8,161 nt of DNA from Lachnospiraceae bacterium UBA3845 (GCA_002392705.1 DGHP01000005.1:1-8161); one strand, 5' to 3'. Positions 1 to 7,484 are shown, numbered from the stretch's first letter. The notes: generated by a model not told the origin, from the letters alone. A program made the numbers and translations.

Positions 1-2769
1 ACGCCCTCGGACTCAACCGGAGTTGCGCATATCATTGAGCATACAGTGCTCTGCGGGAGTGCAAAGTATCCTTCAAAGGATCCTTTTGTCGAGCTGGTGA
101 AGGGTTCGATGAATACCTTCCTGAACGCCATGACTTATCCGGATAAGACCATGTATCCGGTGGCAAGCTGCAATGACCAGGATTTCCGCAATCTGATGGA
201 CGTCTATCTGGATGCGGTATTCCATCCGAATATCTACAAAAACGAGCTGATTTTCCGCCAGGAAGGCTGGAACTATCAGCTGGAGAGCGCGGAAGATGAA
301 CTCGTATACAACGGAGTTGTATACAATGAGATGAAAGGGGCTTATTCGTCTCCCGATGATGTGCTGGAACGGCAGATCATGGCTTCTCTCTTTCCTGATA
401 CGACCTATGGCGTAGATTCAGGCGGAGACCCGGAATTTATTCCGGATCTGACCTACGATGCATATCTGAATTTCCACCGGACTTACTATCACCCGGGTAA
501 TTCCTGGATCTACCTGTACGGGAAGATGGATTTTGAGGAACGGCTGGATTACCTGGACCGGGAATATCTGTCAAACTATGAAGCCGGAAGTGTTGACTCC
601 GAGGTAAGACTGCAGAAGCGCTTTGCGGAACCTGTCGAGATCACTACCCGGTATCCGATCGGAGAAAATGATCCTCTGACGGATCATACTTATCTGACCT
701 ATAATCTTGTGATCGGCGAGAGTACGGATACCCGTCTGACGGGGGCCTGCGCGGTTCTGGAGTATGTCCTTCTGGAAGCTTCCGGAGCCCCGCTGAAGAT
801 GGCGCTTCTAGATGCCGGAATCGGAAAGGATGTCTACGGCTCTTATGATTCAGGAGTCCGGCAGCCTGTATTTTCCATCGTAGCGAAGAATGCGAATGAA
901 TCTGACAAGGAGCGCTTTCTTAAGCTGGTGAGAGAGACGCTCTCAAAGCTTGCCGATGAAGGACTGAATCCGAAGTCCCTGGAAGCTGCGATCAATTCGA
1001 TGGAGTTCAAATACAGGGAAGCGGATTTCGGCGGTTATCCGAAAGGGCTCTTCTATTCGATCGATGTGCTGGATAGCTGGCTGCATCGGGAAGACCTTCC
1101 TTTTGCCTATCTGAAGCAGATCGAGGATTACAGATTTCTGCGGGAGCAGATCGGAACAGGTTATTATGAGGGGCTGATCCGCACATATTTTCTGGAAAAT
1201 CCGCACGCTTCCTTCCTGATTTCATGCCCTGCAAAAGGGATTGTCGCAGAAGCGGAGGAAGCTGCAAGAGAAAAGCTGTCCACCTACAGGGCAGCCCTGA
1301 GCCCGGAAAAGGAAGAAGAACTGATCCGCAATACAGAGAAGCTCCGGATTTTCCAGGAGGCCCCTTCCACGCAGGAGGAGCTGGAGAAGATCCCGATGCT
1401 GGAGAGAAAAGATCTGCAGCGGCAGGTCCGGCCTTTTAAAAACCATGAATATGAGAAGAAGGGCGTGAAGCTGCTTCATCATGCCTATGAGACAAACGGG
1501 ATCGCGTATATCACCCTGCTACTGGATGCTTCAGCTGTCCCGCAGGAGGAATATCCTTATCTCGGGATACTGAAGAATGTTCTCGGGGAGGTGGATACGG
1601 AGCATTACAGCTATGATGACCTTTCGACAGAGATAAACCGCAGGACGGGCGGTATCGTGCCGGGGATCAGCATTTTCCCGAATCCGGATGATGCGAAACG
1701 CATGAAAGCTGCGCTGGGCCTGAGAATATCAGTCCTGCCCGGAGAGATTGCTTTTGCCTTTGAGATCGCGAGAGACATTCTTTTCAGCTCAAAACTCAGG
1801 GATGAGAAGAGACTGCGCGAGATTCTCCAGAAGCTGAAATCCAGGACCTATGCGCATCTGACCTCCGCAGGACATTCGACCGCCGCGGGCCGCGCGCTGA
1901 GCAGCTTTTCGGCAGAGAACCTCTTCTCCGACTCGATCGGAGGAGTGGCCTTTTATCAGACCGTCGCATCCTTTGAAGAAGCTTTCGAGGAAAAGAAGGA
2001 AGAGCTGGCTGAGAAGCTTGAAACGGTTCTTGAAAGGCTTCTGAAAAAAGAAAACTTTCTGGTAAGCTATACGGGAGATGAGCAGTACCTGGATGAGATA
2101 CTGGACAGGGCGGCAGTTCTTTCTGAGAAGCTCACGGACGGAGATTCCGGAAAGACAGAGCGGATTGCCTGGATTCAGGATCTTCGCTATACGGTCAGAC
2201 GGGAGGGGTTCCTGAATCCTTCCAAGGTCCAGTATGTGGCCCAGGCCGGGACTTTCTCCGGTTCAGGTCTCAGCTATACAGGCGCGCTGGCGGTCCTGAA
2301 GGTCATACTCGACTACGAGTATCTCTGGACAAACCTGCGTGTGGTGGGAGGCGCTTACGGGTGCGGTTCATCCTTCGGCAGGAACGGAAGCTCCGTATTC
2401 TATTCCTACAGGGATCCGCATCTGAAGAATACGCTGAAGGTGATCAGCGGCATCGCGGATTATGTGAAGAATTTCTCTGTGGATGAACGGGATATGACCA
2501 AGTATGTGATCGGAACGGTTTCCGGTTTTGACACGCCTCTGACGCCGAGGACGGCCGGAATCAGATCGCTCTCCGCCTGGATTACAGAGATGGATTCTGA
2601 ACGGGTTCAGAAAGAGCGCGACCAGGTTCTTGACGTGACCGTGGATGACATCCGCGCACTGGAACCTTACCTGGAGGAGATCCTGAAAAACAGCACCGTA
2701 TGCGCGGTCGGAAGCGAAGAGAAGTTAAACAGCGAGAAAGAACTCTTTGAAAGCGTGCTTCCGCTTTGA
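1..2769 (+). CDS. M16C zinc metallopeptidase, presequence protease (PreP)-like, 5'-truncated by window edge
   Basis: The reading frame is open from base 1, so the start lies upstream; 922 codons are visible. Codons 10-14 read HIIEH, the inverted zinc motif HxxEH of M16 peptidases (zinc ligands His10 and His14, catalytic base Glu13). The third ligand fits Glu110 in NEMKG, exactly 100 residues after His10, the spacing known for plant PreP. Near the C-terminus, Arg780 and Tyr786 in the RVVGGAYG segment match the substrate-binding Arg/Tyr pair of M16C enzymes. The order is therefore the catalytic half, a middle M16C-associated region (roughly codons 440-680) and an inactive C-terminal half, forming a clamshell that degrades short unfolded peptides. 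From family length I infer that about 50-60 N-terminal residues are missing. No signal peptide can be judged; bacterial members are generally thought cytoplasmic. It ends 167 nt before era, so co-transcription is possible but unproven. No frameshift or missing catalytic residue is visible. Confidence 0.93.
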   Translation, partial: TPSDSTGVAHIIEHTVLCGSAKYPSKDPFVELVKGSMNTFLNAMTYPDKTMYPVASCNDQDFRNLMDVYLDAVFHPNIYKNELIFRQEGWNYQLESAEDELVYNGVVYNEMKGAYSSPDDVLERQIMASLFPDTTYGVDSGGDPEFIPDLTYDAYLNFHRTYYHPGNSWIYLYGKMDFEERLDYLDREYLSNYEAGSVDSEVRLQKRFAEPVEITTRYPIGENDPLTDHTYLTYNLVIGESTDTRLTGACAVLEYVLLEASGAPLKMALLDAGIGKDVYGSYDSGVRQPVFSIVAKNANESDKERFLKLVRETLSKLADEGLNPKSLEAAINSMEFKYREADFGGYPKGLFYSIDVLDSWLHREDLPFAYLKQIEDYRFLREQIGTGYYEGLIRTYFLENPHASFLISCPAKGIVAEAEEAAREKLSTYRAALSPEKEEELIRNTEKLRIFQEAPSTQEELEKIPMLERKDLQRQVRPFKNHEYEKKGVKLLHHAYETNGIAYITLLLDASAVPQEEYPYLGILKNVLGEVDTEHYSYDDLSTEINRRTGGIVPGISIFPNPDDAKRMKAALGLRISVLPGEIAFAFEIARDILFSSKLRDEKRLREILQKLKSRTYAHLTSAGHSTAAGRALSSFSAENLFSDSIGGVAFYQTVASFEEAFEEKKEELAEKLETVLERLLKKENFLVSYTGDEQYLDEILDRAAVLSEKLTDGDSGKTERIAWIQDLRYTVRREGFLNPSKVQYVAQAGTFSGSGLSYTGALAVLKVILDYEYLWTNLRVVGGAYGCGSSFGRNGSSVFYSYRDPHLKNTLKVISGIADYVKNFSVDERDMTKYVIGTVSGFDTPLTPRTAGIRSLSAWITEMDSERVQKERDQVLDVTVDDIRALEPYLEEILKNSTVCAVGSEEKLNSEKELFESVLPL

Positions 2770-2936
2770 CATTCCGTCTGCCATTTCCCGACATAATAAC
2801 CATGGGGCATTATGAACGACGCGAGGTTCAGAAGTCCAGTCGTCAAAATTATTTGCGCATTTTTTCAAATCATACTTTTAACGGGCACATCATCCAATCA
2901 ATTGCTGCCGGACAGGCTGCCTGAAGAGGAGATAAG

Positions 2937-3905
2937 ATGACAAAGAACAGTTTTAAATCCGGTTTTGTCGGGATCGTGGGCCGGCCGAATGTAGGGAAAT
3001 CCACTCTGATGAACCATCTGATCGGACAGAAGATCGCAATCACCTCAGGGAAGCCGCAGACGACCAGGAACCGGATCCAGACAGTCTACACGGATGAGAG
3101 CTGCCAGATTATATTCCTGGATACGCCCGGGATCCACAGGGCGAAGAACCGCCTGGGCGAATATATGGATGAAGTTGCCCTCACGGTCCTGTCCGAGGTG
3201 GATCTGATTCTGTGGCTGGTAGAGCCAAGCGATTTCAGCGGAGAGGGCGAGAAATATATTGCCCGCCAGCTGAAGCTTGCCCGGAAACCGGTGATTCTTG
3301 TCATGAACAAGATCGATACCGTGGACCGTAAGGAACTTCCGCGCTTTATGGAACTTTACCGGAAGCTCTATCCCTTCGATGAAATCGTGCCGGTATCCGC
3401 TTTGAGAAATGTAAACACCGACAATGTGCTGGAAGCTGTGAAAGCCCGTCTTCCGGAAGGCTATCCTTTCTATGATGAGGATACCGTGACTGATCAGACG
3501 ATGCGTCAGATCGCCGGGGAGATTATCCGCGAGAAGGCGCTCAGATGCCTGAATGATGAGGTTCCGCACGGAATTGCGGTGGAGATCTGTTCCATGAAAG
3601 AGAGGCAGAAAAAAAAGGGATCTGCCTCAGTCGATGGCAGTGCAGAAGATCATAAATATGAAGATCCGGACACGCTCTGGGATATCGAGGCAAACCTGAT
3701 CACGGAGAAGGATTCCCATAAGGGCATCATCATCGGCAGGGGCGGAAGCATGCTCAAGAAGATCGGGATCCAGGCCCGCCGCGGAATCGAGGAGATGACC
3801 GGCGCACAGGTGAACCTGAAGCTGTTTGTCAAGGTCAGGCCGGACTGGCGGGACAATCCGCAGCTGATGCGGACCCTGGGCTATGATCTGAAAAACAGGA
3901 GATGA
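2937..3905 (+). CDS. era: GTPase Era (30S ribosomal subunit assembly)
   Basis: Era is an essential GTPase that binds the 3' end of 16S rRNA and helps mature the 30S subunit. All G motifs are visible in the 322-residue product: G1 GRPNVGKST (15-23), G2 around QTTRNRI (41-47), G3 DTPG (62-65), G4 NKID (124-127) and G5 SAL (154-156). The C-terminal KH RNA-binding domain carries the GIIIGRGG loop (263-270) and the family ending LGYD. Most Era proteins are about 295-305 residues. The extra length lies at about 221-246, a lysine-rich then acidic stretch inserted just before the KH loop region. The ATG is preceded by AGAGGAG at 2925-2931, 5 nt away, which fixes the start. recO follows after 54 nt, the usual Firmicutes neighbour. 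I found no convincing promoter in the 167-nt gap upstream. Confidence 0.98.
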   Translation: MTKNSFKSGFVGIVGRPNVGKSTLMNHLIGQKIAITSGKPQTTRNRIQTVYTDESCQIIFLDTPGIHRAKNRLGEYMDEVALTVLSEVDLILWLVEPSDFSGEGEKYIARQLKLARKPVILVMNKIDTVDRKELPRFMELYRKLYPFDEIVPVSALRNVNTDNVLEAVKARLPEGYPFYDEDTVTDQTMRQIAGEIIREKALRCLNDEVPHGIAVEICSMKERQKKKGSASVDGSAEDHKYEDPDTLWDIEANLITEKDSHKGIIIGRGGSMLKKIGIQARRGIEEMTGAQVNLKLFVKVRPDWRDNPQLMRTLGYDLKNRR

Positions 3906-3959
3906 CAGGCCTGAGTGAGGCAGAACAGTCTGCCTGCAGCAAAGGCGGAGGATTAGAGT
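3906..3959 (+). other. Intercistronic hairpin between era and recO
   Basis: The 54-nt spacer holds a perfect 7-bp inverted repeat, AGGCAGA at 3918-3924 and TCTGCCT at 3929-3935, with an ACAG loop. No T-tract follows, so it is not an intrinsic terminator. It could be a processing or mRNA-stability element within an era-recO transcript. The pairing is visible in the sequence; its function is not. Confidence 0.4.
3947..3951 (+). promoter_or_regulatory. Ribosome binding site fixing the GTG start of recO
   Basis: GGAGG lies 8 nt upstream of the GTG at 3960. Another GTG at 3958 is in a different frame and runs straight into TGA-type stops, so 3960 is the start consistent with both the RecO N-terminus and this site. 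Confidence 0.75.
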
Positions 3960-4616
3960 GTGAGCGTCCAGACACAGCTGACAGGGATGGTGCTGTCCGC
4001 GGCACCGTCGGGTGAATATGACAGGAGGATCGTCCTTCTGACGAAGGAGCAGGGCAAGATCTCCGCTTTTGCCCGGAGTGCCAGAAAAACCGGCAGCACG
4101 CTGCTGGCGGCCACCGTGCCGTTTACCTTCGGAACCTATTATCTGTATGAAGGCAGGGACTCCTATACCTGTGTTTCCGCAAACGTGAAAAACTATTTCG
4201 CGAAGCTGAAGCAGGATTTTATGGGCGCATATTACGGATTCTATTTTATGGAGTTCGCGGACTACTACGGCAGGGAGAATCTGGACGCAGGAGATATGCT
4301 GAACCTCCTGTACATCTCTTTGCTTGCCCTGGAAAATGAAAAACTGCAGGACCGCCTTGTGCGCTATGCCTTCGAGGTGCGCCTGATGGTCCAGGGCGGC
4401 GAATTCCCCCAGGAAGTCACACAGGATAAAAATCTTCTTCCCGCCTCAAGATACGCCTTCTATTATATGATCACTGCGCCTCTTAACAGACTCTTCTCCT
4501 TTTCCGTCACGGATGAGGTGATGGAGGAGATTGTAAAAACGCAGGACAGGATCCGCAGAAAATACGTCGACCGGACATTCCGCTCGCTGGAGATTCTGGA
4601 AGCCGTCTCAGGATGA
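3960..4616 (+). CDS. recO: DNA repair protein RecO, short form without zinc-finger cysteines
   Basis: RecO is a recombination mediator that binds single-stranded DNA, anneals strands and, with RecR, loads RecA onto SSB-coated DNA in the RecF pathway. The N-terminal OB-fold (about 1-80) shows the family pattern: an opening TGMVLSAAPSGEYDRRIVLLT, then GKISAFARSARK, where basic residues fit DNA binding. A helical C-terminal domain follows (about 85-218), ending in RKYVDRTFRSLEILE, typical of Lachnospiraceae RecO. The start is GTG at 3960. At 218 residues it is shorter than the usual 240-260. The shortfall falls near residues 148-162, where many RecO proteins carry a four-cysteine zinc finger. 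The only cysteine in the whole protein is Cys71. Identity rests on the N-terminal pattern, C-terminal helix and position directly after era; a diverged but functional protein is the likeliest reading. Confidence 0.92.
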   Translation: MSVQTQLTGMVLSAAPSGEYDRRIVLLTKEQGKISAFARSARKTGSTLLAATVPFTFGTYYLYEGRDSYTCVSANVKNYFAKLKQDFMGAYYGFYFMEFADYYGRENLDAGDMLNLLYISLLALENEKLQDRLVRYAFEVRLMVQGGEFPQEVTQDKNLLPASRYAFYYMITAPLNRLFSFSVTDEVMEEIVKTQDRIRRKYVDRTFRSLEILEAVSG

Positions 4617-4659
4617 TATCTGATGTCAGGATCGAAACTCGGGTCGGAGAAAATTATAT

Positions 4660-4722
4660 AAACAATTCAGACATCTGCACAAGTTCTTCACGCGGAAGCC
4701 GTCAGAATTGTTTTTATATTTT
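4660..4722 (+). terminator. Possible AT-rich terminator after recO
   Basis: AAACAATTC at 4660-4668 pairs with GAATTGTTT at 4705-4713. Inside it, after one A/A mismatch, GAC (4670-4672) pairs with GTC (4701-4703), and a small CTTC/GAAG hairpin (4686-4689 with 4695-4698) lies in the loop. A T-rich run follows to about 4724. The stem is AT-rich with a long loop, so it is a weak terminator by the usual rules. Its position between the recO stop and the next promoter supports a transcript end. The segment CCGTCAG at 4699-4705 can alternatively pair with CTGACGG at 4733-4739. Confidence 0.4.
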
Positions 4723-4757
4723 TTGCGGACCACTGACGGTACATCATCTATTTTCTG

Positions 4758-4786
4758 TTGAAAATGGGAATTACACACGCTATAAT
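4758..4786 (+). promoter_or_regulatory. Sigma-A promoter for the lipoprotein-glyQS unit
   Basis: TTGAAA at 4758-4763 and TATAAT at 4781-4786 are separated by exactly 17 nt: five of six and six of six matches to the sigma-A consensus. Transcription would begin near 4793-4794, giving a leader of about 77 nt. No operator-like repeat overlaps the core elements, so strong, largely constitutive expression is the simplest inference. Confidence 0.85.
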
Positions 4787-4808
4787 TGACTGGATTATGC
4801 GAGAAAAA

Positions 4809-4852
4809 GCTGCTGATCACTGCCTGCTCCGTCAGGGAGCGTGAACAGCAGC
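4809..4852 (+). other. Leader hairpin directly upstream of the lipoprotein ribosome binding site
   Basis: Nested perfect pairings are visible: GCTGCTG 4809-4815 with CAGCAGC 4846-4852, TCAC 4817-4820 with GTGA 4841-4844, and GCTCC 4826-4830 with GGAGC 4836-4840 around a GTCAG loop. Only an A/A mismatch and a 5-nt bulge interrupt the 16 base pairs. No T-tract follows, so it is not a terminator. Its 3' foot touches the GGGGAGGA ribosome binding site, so an effect on translation or on 5'-end stability is plausible but inferred. Confidence 0.7.
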
Positions 4853-4860
4853 GGGGAGGA
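4853..4860 (+). promoter_or_regulatory. Ribosome binding site deciding the ATG start at 4871
   Basis: GGGGAGGA ends 10 nt before ATG 4871, a slightly long but workable spacing. The upstream in-frame GTG at 4841 lies inside the leader hairpin and would place ten polar residues before the signal peptide, so ATG 4871 is preferred. Confidence 0.7.
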
Positions 4861-4870
4861 CAGAGAGAGC

Positions 4871-5692
4871 ATGAGAAGATCGGAAATCGGCATATGCGCG
4901 GCAGCCGCGGCTGCGGCCTGTATCCTGACCGGGTGCAGTATGCTGGACCGGGTTGTGGGGGCGGACGACTGGAAAAGCTGGAAGCCGGCCATGACCACCC
5001 TGCAGGTTTACCAGGACGGAAGCCTTACAGAGACGATCATCGACACGCTCGACCAGTCCTATTACAACGCAGATGAACTGCAGGATATGGTGGCACGCTC
5101 TGTCCGCCTGTACAATGAGGAGGCGGGGACAGATGCTCTGACAGTGACGGAGTATGCTGCTTCGCAGCAGGATCTGAAACTTGTGATTCAGTATGCTTCC
5201 GGGGAGGATTACCGTTCCTACAATCAGCTTGTCTTTTTCGACGGCTCCGTTCTGGAAGCGGAGATGGAAGGCTTTCTTTTTGCCAATTCTTTCCGCAGGG
5301 TGGAGCGCGGGAAGGTCGTGCAGGAAGAGGTGCCGGATGGAGAAGCCCTGGCCCATAAGGAATACAGGGTGACAATCACCGATTCGGGCCATGCGGTGCA
5401 GGTACCCGGAAAGATCTGTTATGTCAGCGTCAACGCGGAGCCGGTGAACAGCCACGCTGCCCGGCCGCTGCCTGAAAAAACAGAAGAAAAGGCGGAAAAA
5501 GAGACGGATGAAGGGCTCGTTTTGCCGTCCAGTGCGGTCTACAGGAAACCGGAGACCGTAACAGAGACAGAGAAAAAACCGGAGATATCCGGGGAAGAGA
5601 GGGACCGCAGCTATATCTACGTCCTGTACGAGAAGGACCCGGTGGAAAATGGCGGGGACATGCTGCAGGCCCTCGTGAACAAGAAGGAGTGA
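4871..5692 (+). CDS. Lipoprotein of unknown function, partner gene of glycyl-tRNA synthetase
   Basis: I do not recognise a named family with certainty; similar small lipoproteins of unknown function are, to my recollection, common in Lachnospiraceae. From ATG 4871 the product is 273 residues. It opens with a type II signal peptide: basic RR at 2-3, a hydrophobic core with seven consecutive alanines (10-16), and the lipobox LTGC with Cys22 as the lipidated residue. The mature protein would therefore be anchored on the outer face of the membrane. Residues about 42-140 look like a compact alpha/beta region ([17 protein letters not shown], then a helix rich in acidic residues and tyrosine). A proline/glutamate/lysine-rich linker spans about 198-245, and [10 protein letters not shown] near 247-256 could form a last strand. 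No enzyme motif is visible. It has its own strong promoter and ends only 10 nt before glyQS, so the two are almost certainly co-transcribed. The ATG is chosen over GTG 4841 because of the signal peptide and ribosome binding site. Confidence 0.85.
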   Translation: MRRSEIGICAAAAAAACILTGCSMLDRVVGADDWKSWKPAMTTLQVYQDGSLTETIIDTLDQSYYNADELQDMVARSVRLYNEEAGTDALTVTEYAASQQDLKLVIQYASGEDYRSYNQLVFFDGSVLEAEMEGFLFANSFRRVERGKVVQEEVPDGEALAHKEYRVTITDSGHAVQVPGKICYVSVNAEPVNSHAARPLPEKTEEKAEKETDEGLVLPSSAVYRKPETVTETEKKPEISGEERDRSYIYVLYEKDPVENGGDMLQALVNKKE

Positions 5693-5702
5693 GGACAGGA
5701 AG

Positions 5703-7097
5703 ATGGAAAAAACGATGGACAAGATTGTCGCACTTGCCAAGAACCGGGGCTTTGTCTATCCGGGATCCGAGATCTACGGCGGACTGGCCAACACCTGGGA
5801 TTACGGCAATCTGGGCGTGGAGCTCAAGAACAACGTCAAGAGAGCCTGGTGGCAGAAGTTTGTCCAGGAAAGCCCCTGGAACGTCGGCGTTGACTGCGCG
5901 ATTCTTATGAATACCCAGACCTGGGTGGCTTCCGGACATGTAGGCGGCTTTTCGGATCCCCTTATGGACTGCCGGGAATGCCATGAGCGCTTCCGCGCGG
6001 ATAAGCTGATCGAGGATTACTGCCAGGAGAAGGGTATGGCCCTTGACAAGCCGGTAGATGCCATGAGCCAGAGCGAGATGAAGGAGTTCATCGAGCAGAA
6101 TGCGGTTCCCTGCCCGTCCTGCGGCAAGCATAACTTCACGGATATCCGTCAGTTCAACCTTATGTTCAAGACCTTCCAGGGCGTGACGGAGGACGCGAAG
6201 AATGTCGTTTATCTTCGCCCGGAGACCGCACAGGGCATCTTTGTGAACTTCAAGAATGTGCAGCGGACTTCCCGCAAGAAGATTCCTTTCGGAATCGGCC
6301 AGATCGGCAAGAGCTTCCGGAATGAGATCACGCCCGGGAACTTTACCTTCCGTACCCGCGAGTTCGAGCAGATGGAGCTTGAATTCTTCTGCAAACCCGG
6401 CACGGATCTGGAGTGGTTCGACTACTGGAGATCTTTCTGCAAGAACTGGCTCCTGACTCTGGGCATCAAGCCCGAAGAGCTTCGCGCGCGCGACCATGAT
6501 CCGGCAGAGCTGGCCTTCTACTCAAAGGGAACGACTGACCTCGAGTTCCTCTTCCCCTTCGGCTGGGGCGAACTGTGGGGCATCGCGGACCGTACGGATT
6601 ATGACCTGGGCCGTCATCAGGAGACCTCCGGCCAGGATATGAGCTATTTTGACGATACGACGAATGAGAAGTATATTCCCTATGTAATCGAGCCTTCGCT
6701 CGGCGCGGACCGTGTCGTACTTGCTTTCCTCTGCGCGGCTTATGACGAGGAAGTGCTGGACGCGGAGAAAAATGATGTGCGTACCGTGCTTCATTTCCAT
6801 CCGGCCCTTGCCCCGGTCAAGATCGCTGTCCTGCCGCTGAGCAAGAAGCTGGCGGAACCGGCGGAGAAGATCTATCAGCAGCTGTCTAAGAAGTACAACT
6901 GCGAGTACGATGACCGCGGAGCGATCGGCAAGAGATACAGGAGAGAGGATGAGATCGGAACTCCCTTCTGCGTCACCTACGACTTCGATTCGGAGACGGA
7001 CGGCGCGGTGACGATCCGCGACCGTGACAGCATGGAGCAGGTCCGTGTGAAGATCGAAGAACTCGATCAGTGGTTTGACGGGAAATTCTCCTTCTGA
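5703..7097 (+). CDS. glyQS: Glycine--tRNA ligase, single-chain alpha2 (eukaryote-like) type
   Basis: A class II aminoacyl-tRNA synthetase that uses ATP to charge tRNA-Gly with glycine in the cytoplasm, as a homodimer. The N-terminus [20 protein letters not shown] is diagnostic of the alpha2 type, as opposed to the two-subunit GlyQ/GlyS enzyme of Bacillus and Escherichia. Cysteine pairs C90xxC93 and C137xxC140 fit a zinc-binding insertion. Class II motif 2 appears at about 200-226 with FRNEI (205-209) and the following RTREFEQ, and motif 3 with GADR at 334-337. The anticodon-binding domain runs from about 371 to 464, with [14 protein letters not shown] and the C-terminal strand [12 protein letters not shown]. 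The 464 residues match full length for the family. ATG 5703 has GAGG at 5691-5694, 8 nt upstream; ATG 5715 is an alternative but would cut the conserved start. It lies 10 nt after the lipoprotein gene, so translational coupling is likely. No T-box element is present upstream. Confidence 0.98.
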   Translation: MEKTMDKIVALAKNRGFVYPGSEIYGGLANTWDYGNLGVELKNNVKRAWWQKFVQESPWNVGVDCAILMNTQTWVASGHVGGFSDPLMDCRECHERFRADKLIEDYCQEKGMALDKPVDAMSQSEMKEFIEQNAVPCPSCGKHNFTDIRQFNLMFKTFQGVTEDAKNVVYLRPETAQGIFVNFKNVQRTSRKKIPFGIGQIGKSFRNEITPGNFTFRTREFEQMELEFFCKPGTDLEWFDYWRSFCKNWLLTLGIKPEELRARDHDPAELAFYSKGTTDLEFLFPFGWGELWGIADRTDYDLGRHQETSGQDMSYFDDTTNEKYIPYVIEPSLGADRVVLAFLCAAYDEEVLDAEKNDVRTVLHFHPALAPVKIAVLPLSKKLAEPAEKIYQQLSKKYNCEYDDRGAIGKRYRREDEIGTPFCVTYDFDSETDGAVTIRDRDSMEQVRVKIEELDQWFDGKFSF

Positions 7098-7247
7098 TTA
7101 GGAATCCCTGCTCCTGGATATCTGGAGTGTGCGCGTCCGCTGATTTCCGGCGAGGATGCTCTCTTCTATAAAAAACAGCTTTTCGGAGCCTCTGTGCCGA
7201 CCGGCGCGGATGGTGCCTGATAAGGTAAAAAAGAAACGAACCGAAAG
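7098..7247. other. 150-nt untranslated tail between glyQS and its terminator
   Basis: No credible gene is seen on either strand. Short open frames here have no ribosome binding site and no recognisable composition. A TATAAA at 7167-7172 lacks a usable -35 box. The stretch most likely forms the 3' untranslated region of the glyQS mRNA. Confidence 0.5.
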
Positions 7248-7281
7248 TCCCTGCCAGGATGATGCCCCGGCAGGGATTTTT
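7248..7281 (+). terminator. Intrinsic terminator of the lipoprotein-glyQS unit
   Basis: A perfect 8-bp GC-rich stem, TCCCTGCC at 7248-7255 with GGCAGGGA at 7269-7276 and a 13-nt loop, is followed at once by TTTTT (7277-7281) and preceded by an A-rich stretch. This is a textbook Rho-independent terminator on the + strand. It sits 150 nt after the glyQS stop and separates that unit from ppdK. Confidence 0.88.
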
Positions 7282-7288
7282 CTGCGAT

Positions 7289-7410
7289 ATCCGCGGTTTT
7301 CGCGGAAACGGACAGGGAGATGGGAATGCCCTGCCCGATCAGGAAGCCCGGAAGCGGCTGTTATGGCTGCAGGAACAGACATTTGAGTGTTCCGGGCTCC
7401 TGCCGCGGAT
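7289..7410. other. Nested inverted-repeat element, candidate structured RNA of unknown class
   Basis: Three pairings nest into a multibranch-like fold. The outer stem is ATCCGCGG 7289-7296 with CCGCGGAT 7403-7410. A hairpin inside is CAGGG 7313-7317 with CCCTG 7329-7333. A long stem joins AGG plus AGCCCGGAA (7341-7353, one bulged A) to TTCCGGGCTCCT 7390-7401, a 12-bp match, with CTGTT 7358-7362 and AACAG 7374-7378 in its loop. A competing local hairpin, TCCGCG/CGCGGA at 7290-7306, uses part of the outer stem. It lies after the glyQS terminator and before the ppdK promoter, and has no obvious promoter or T-tract of its own. It could be a small RNA, a repeat element or a structured DNA site; I cannot match it to a known RNA family. 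Confidence 0.45.
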
Positions 7411-7455
7411 CACAACGTTAAATAAAAGACACAGGGCTGAAGCGCATTCTGCATA

Positions 7456-7484
7456 TAGACAAAAGGTTACGCAAATTGTATAAT
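7456..7484 (+). promoter_or_regulatory. Sigma-A promoter of ppdK
   Basis: TAGACA at 7456-7461 and TATAAT at 7479-7484 are separated by 17 nt, with five of six and six of six consensus matches. Transcription should start near 7491, leaving an untranslated leader of about 216 nt before the ppdK ATG. Confidence 0.82.

Noticed and set aside
2770..2936. Promoter or terminator in the gap before era
   Set aside because: The best -10/-35 candidates (for example CATACT at 2871-2876) match poorly. The inverted repeats CATAAT/ATTATG (2792-2814) and ACGAC/GTCGT (2816-2843) are short and not followed by T-tracts. The gap is AT-rich near 2845-2880 but nothing decisive is visible.
4841..4843. GTG as an earlier start of the lipoprotein gene
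   Set aside because: It is buried in the leader hairpin, lacks a properly spaced ribosome binding site, and would put ten polar residues before the signal peptide.
4793..4870. T-box riboswitch for the glycyl-tRNA synthetase operon
   Set aside because: The leader is only about 77 nt and lacks both the conserved T-box sequence and a terminator/antiterminator pair.
4832..5740. 302-codon open frame on the minus strand
   Set aside because: It is antisense to the lipoprotein gene with its clear signal peptide, promoter and ribosome binding site; its product has no coherent composition.
5430..6497. 355-codon open frame on the minus strand
   Set aside because: It lies opposite the well-supported lipoprotein and glycyl-tRNA synthetase genes, shows no recognisable domain, and is the kind of antisense open frame expected opposite GC-rich codons.
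7289..7410. Glycine or c-di-GMP riboswitch, or SRP RNA
   Set aside because: The conserved core sequences of these RNAs are not seen; only the presence of stems and a GGAAGC-like string prompted the idea.
7156..7483. Short open frames on the + strand between glyQS and ppdK
   Set aside because: They lack ribosome binding sites, run through the intrinsic terminator and inverted repeats, and have low-complexity basic/proline-rich products typical of non-coding translation.
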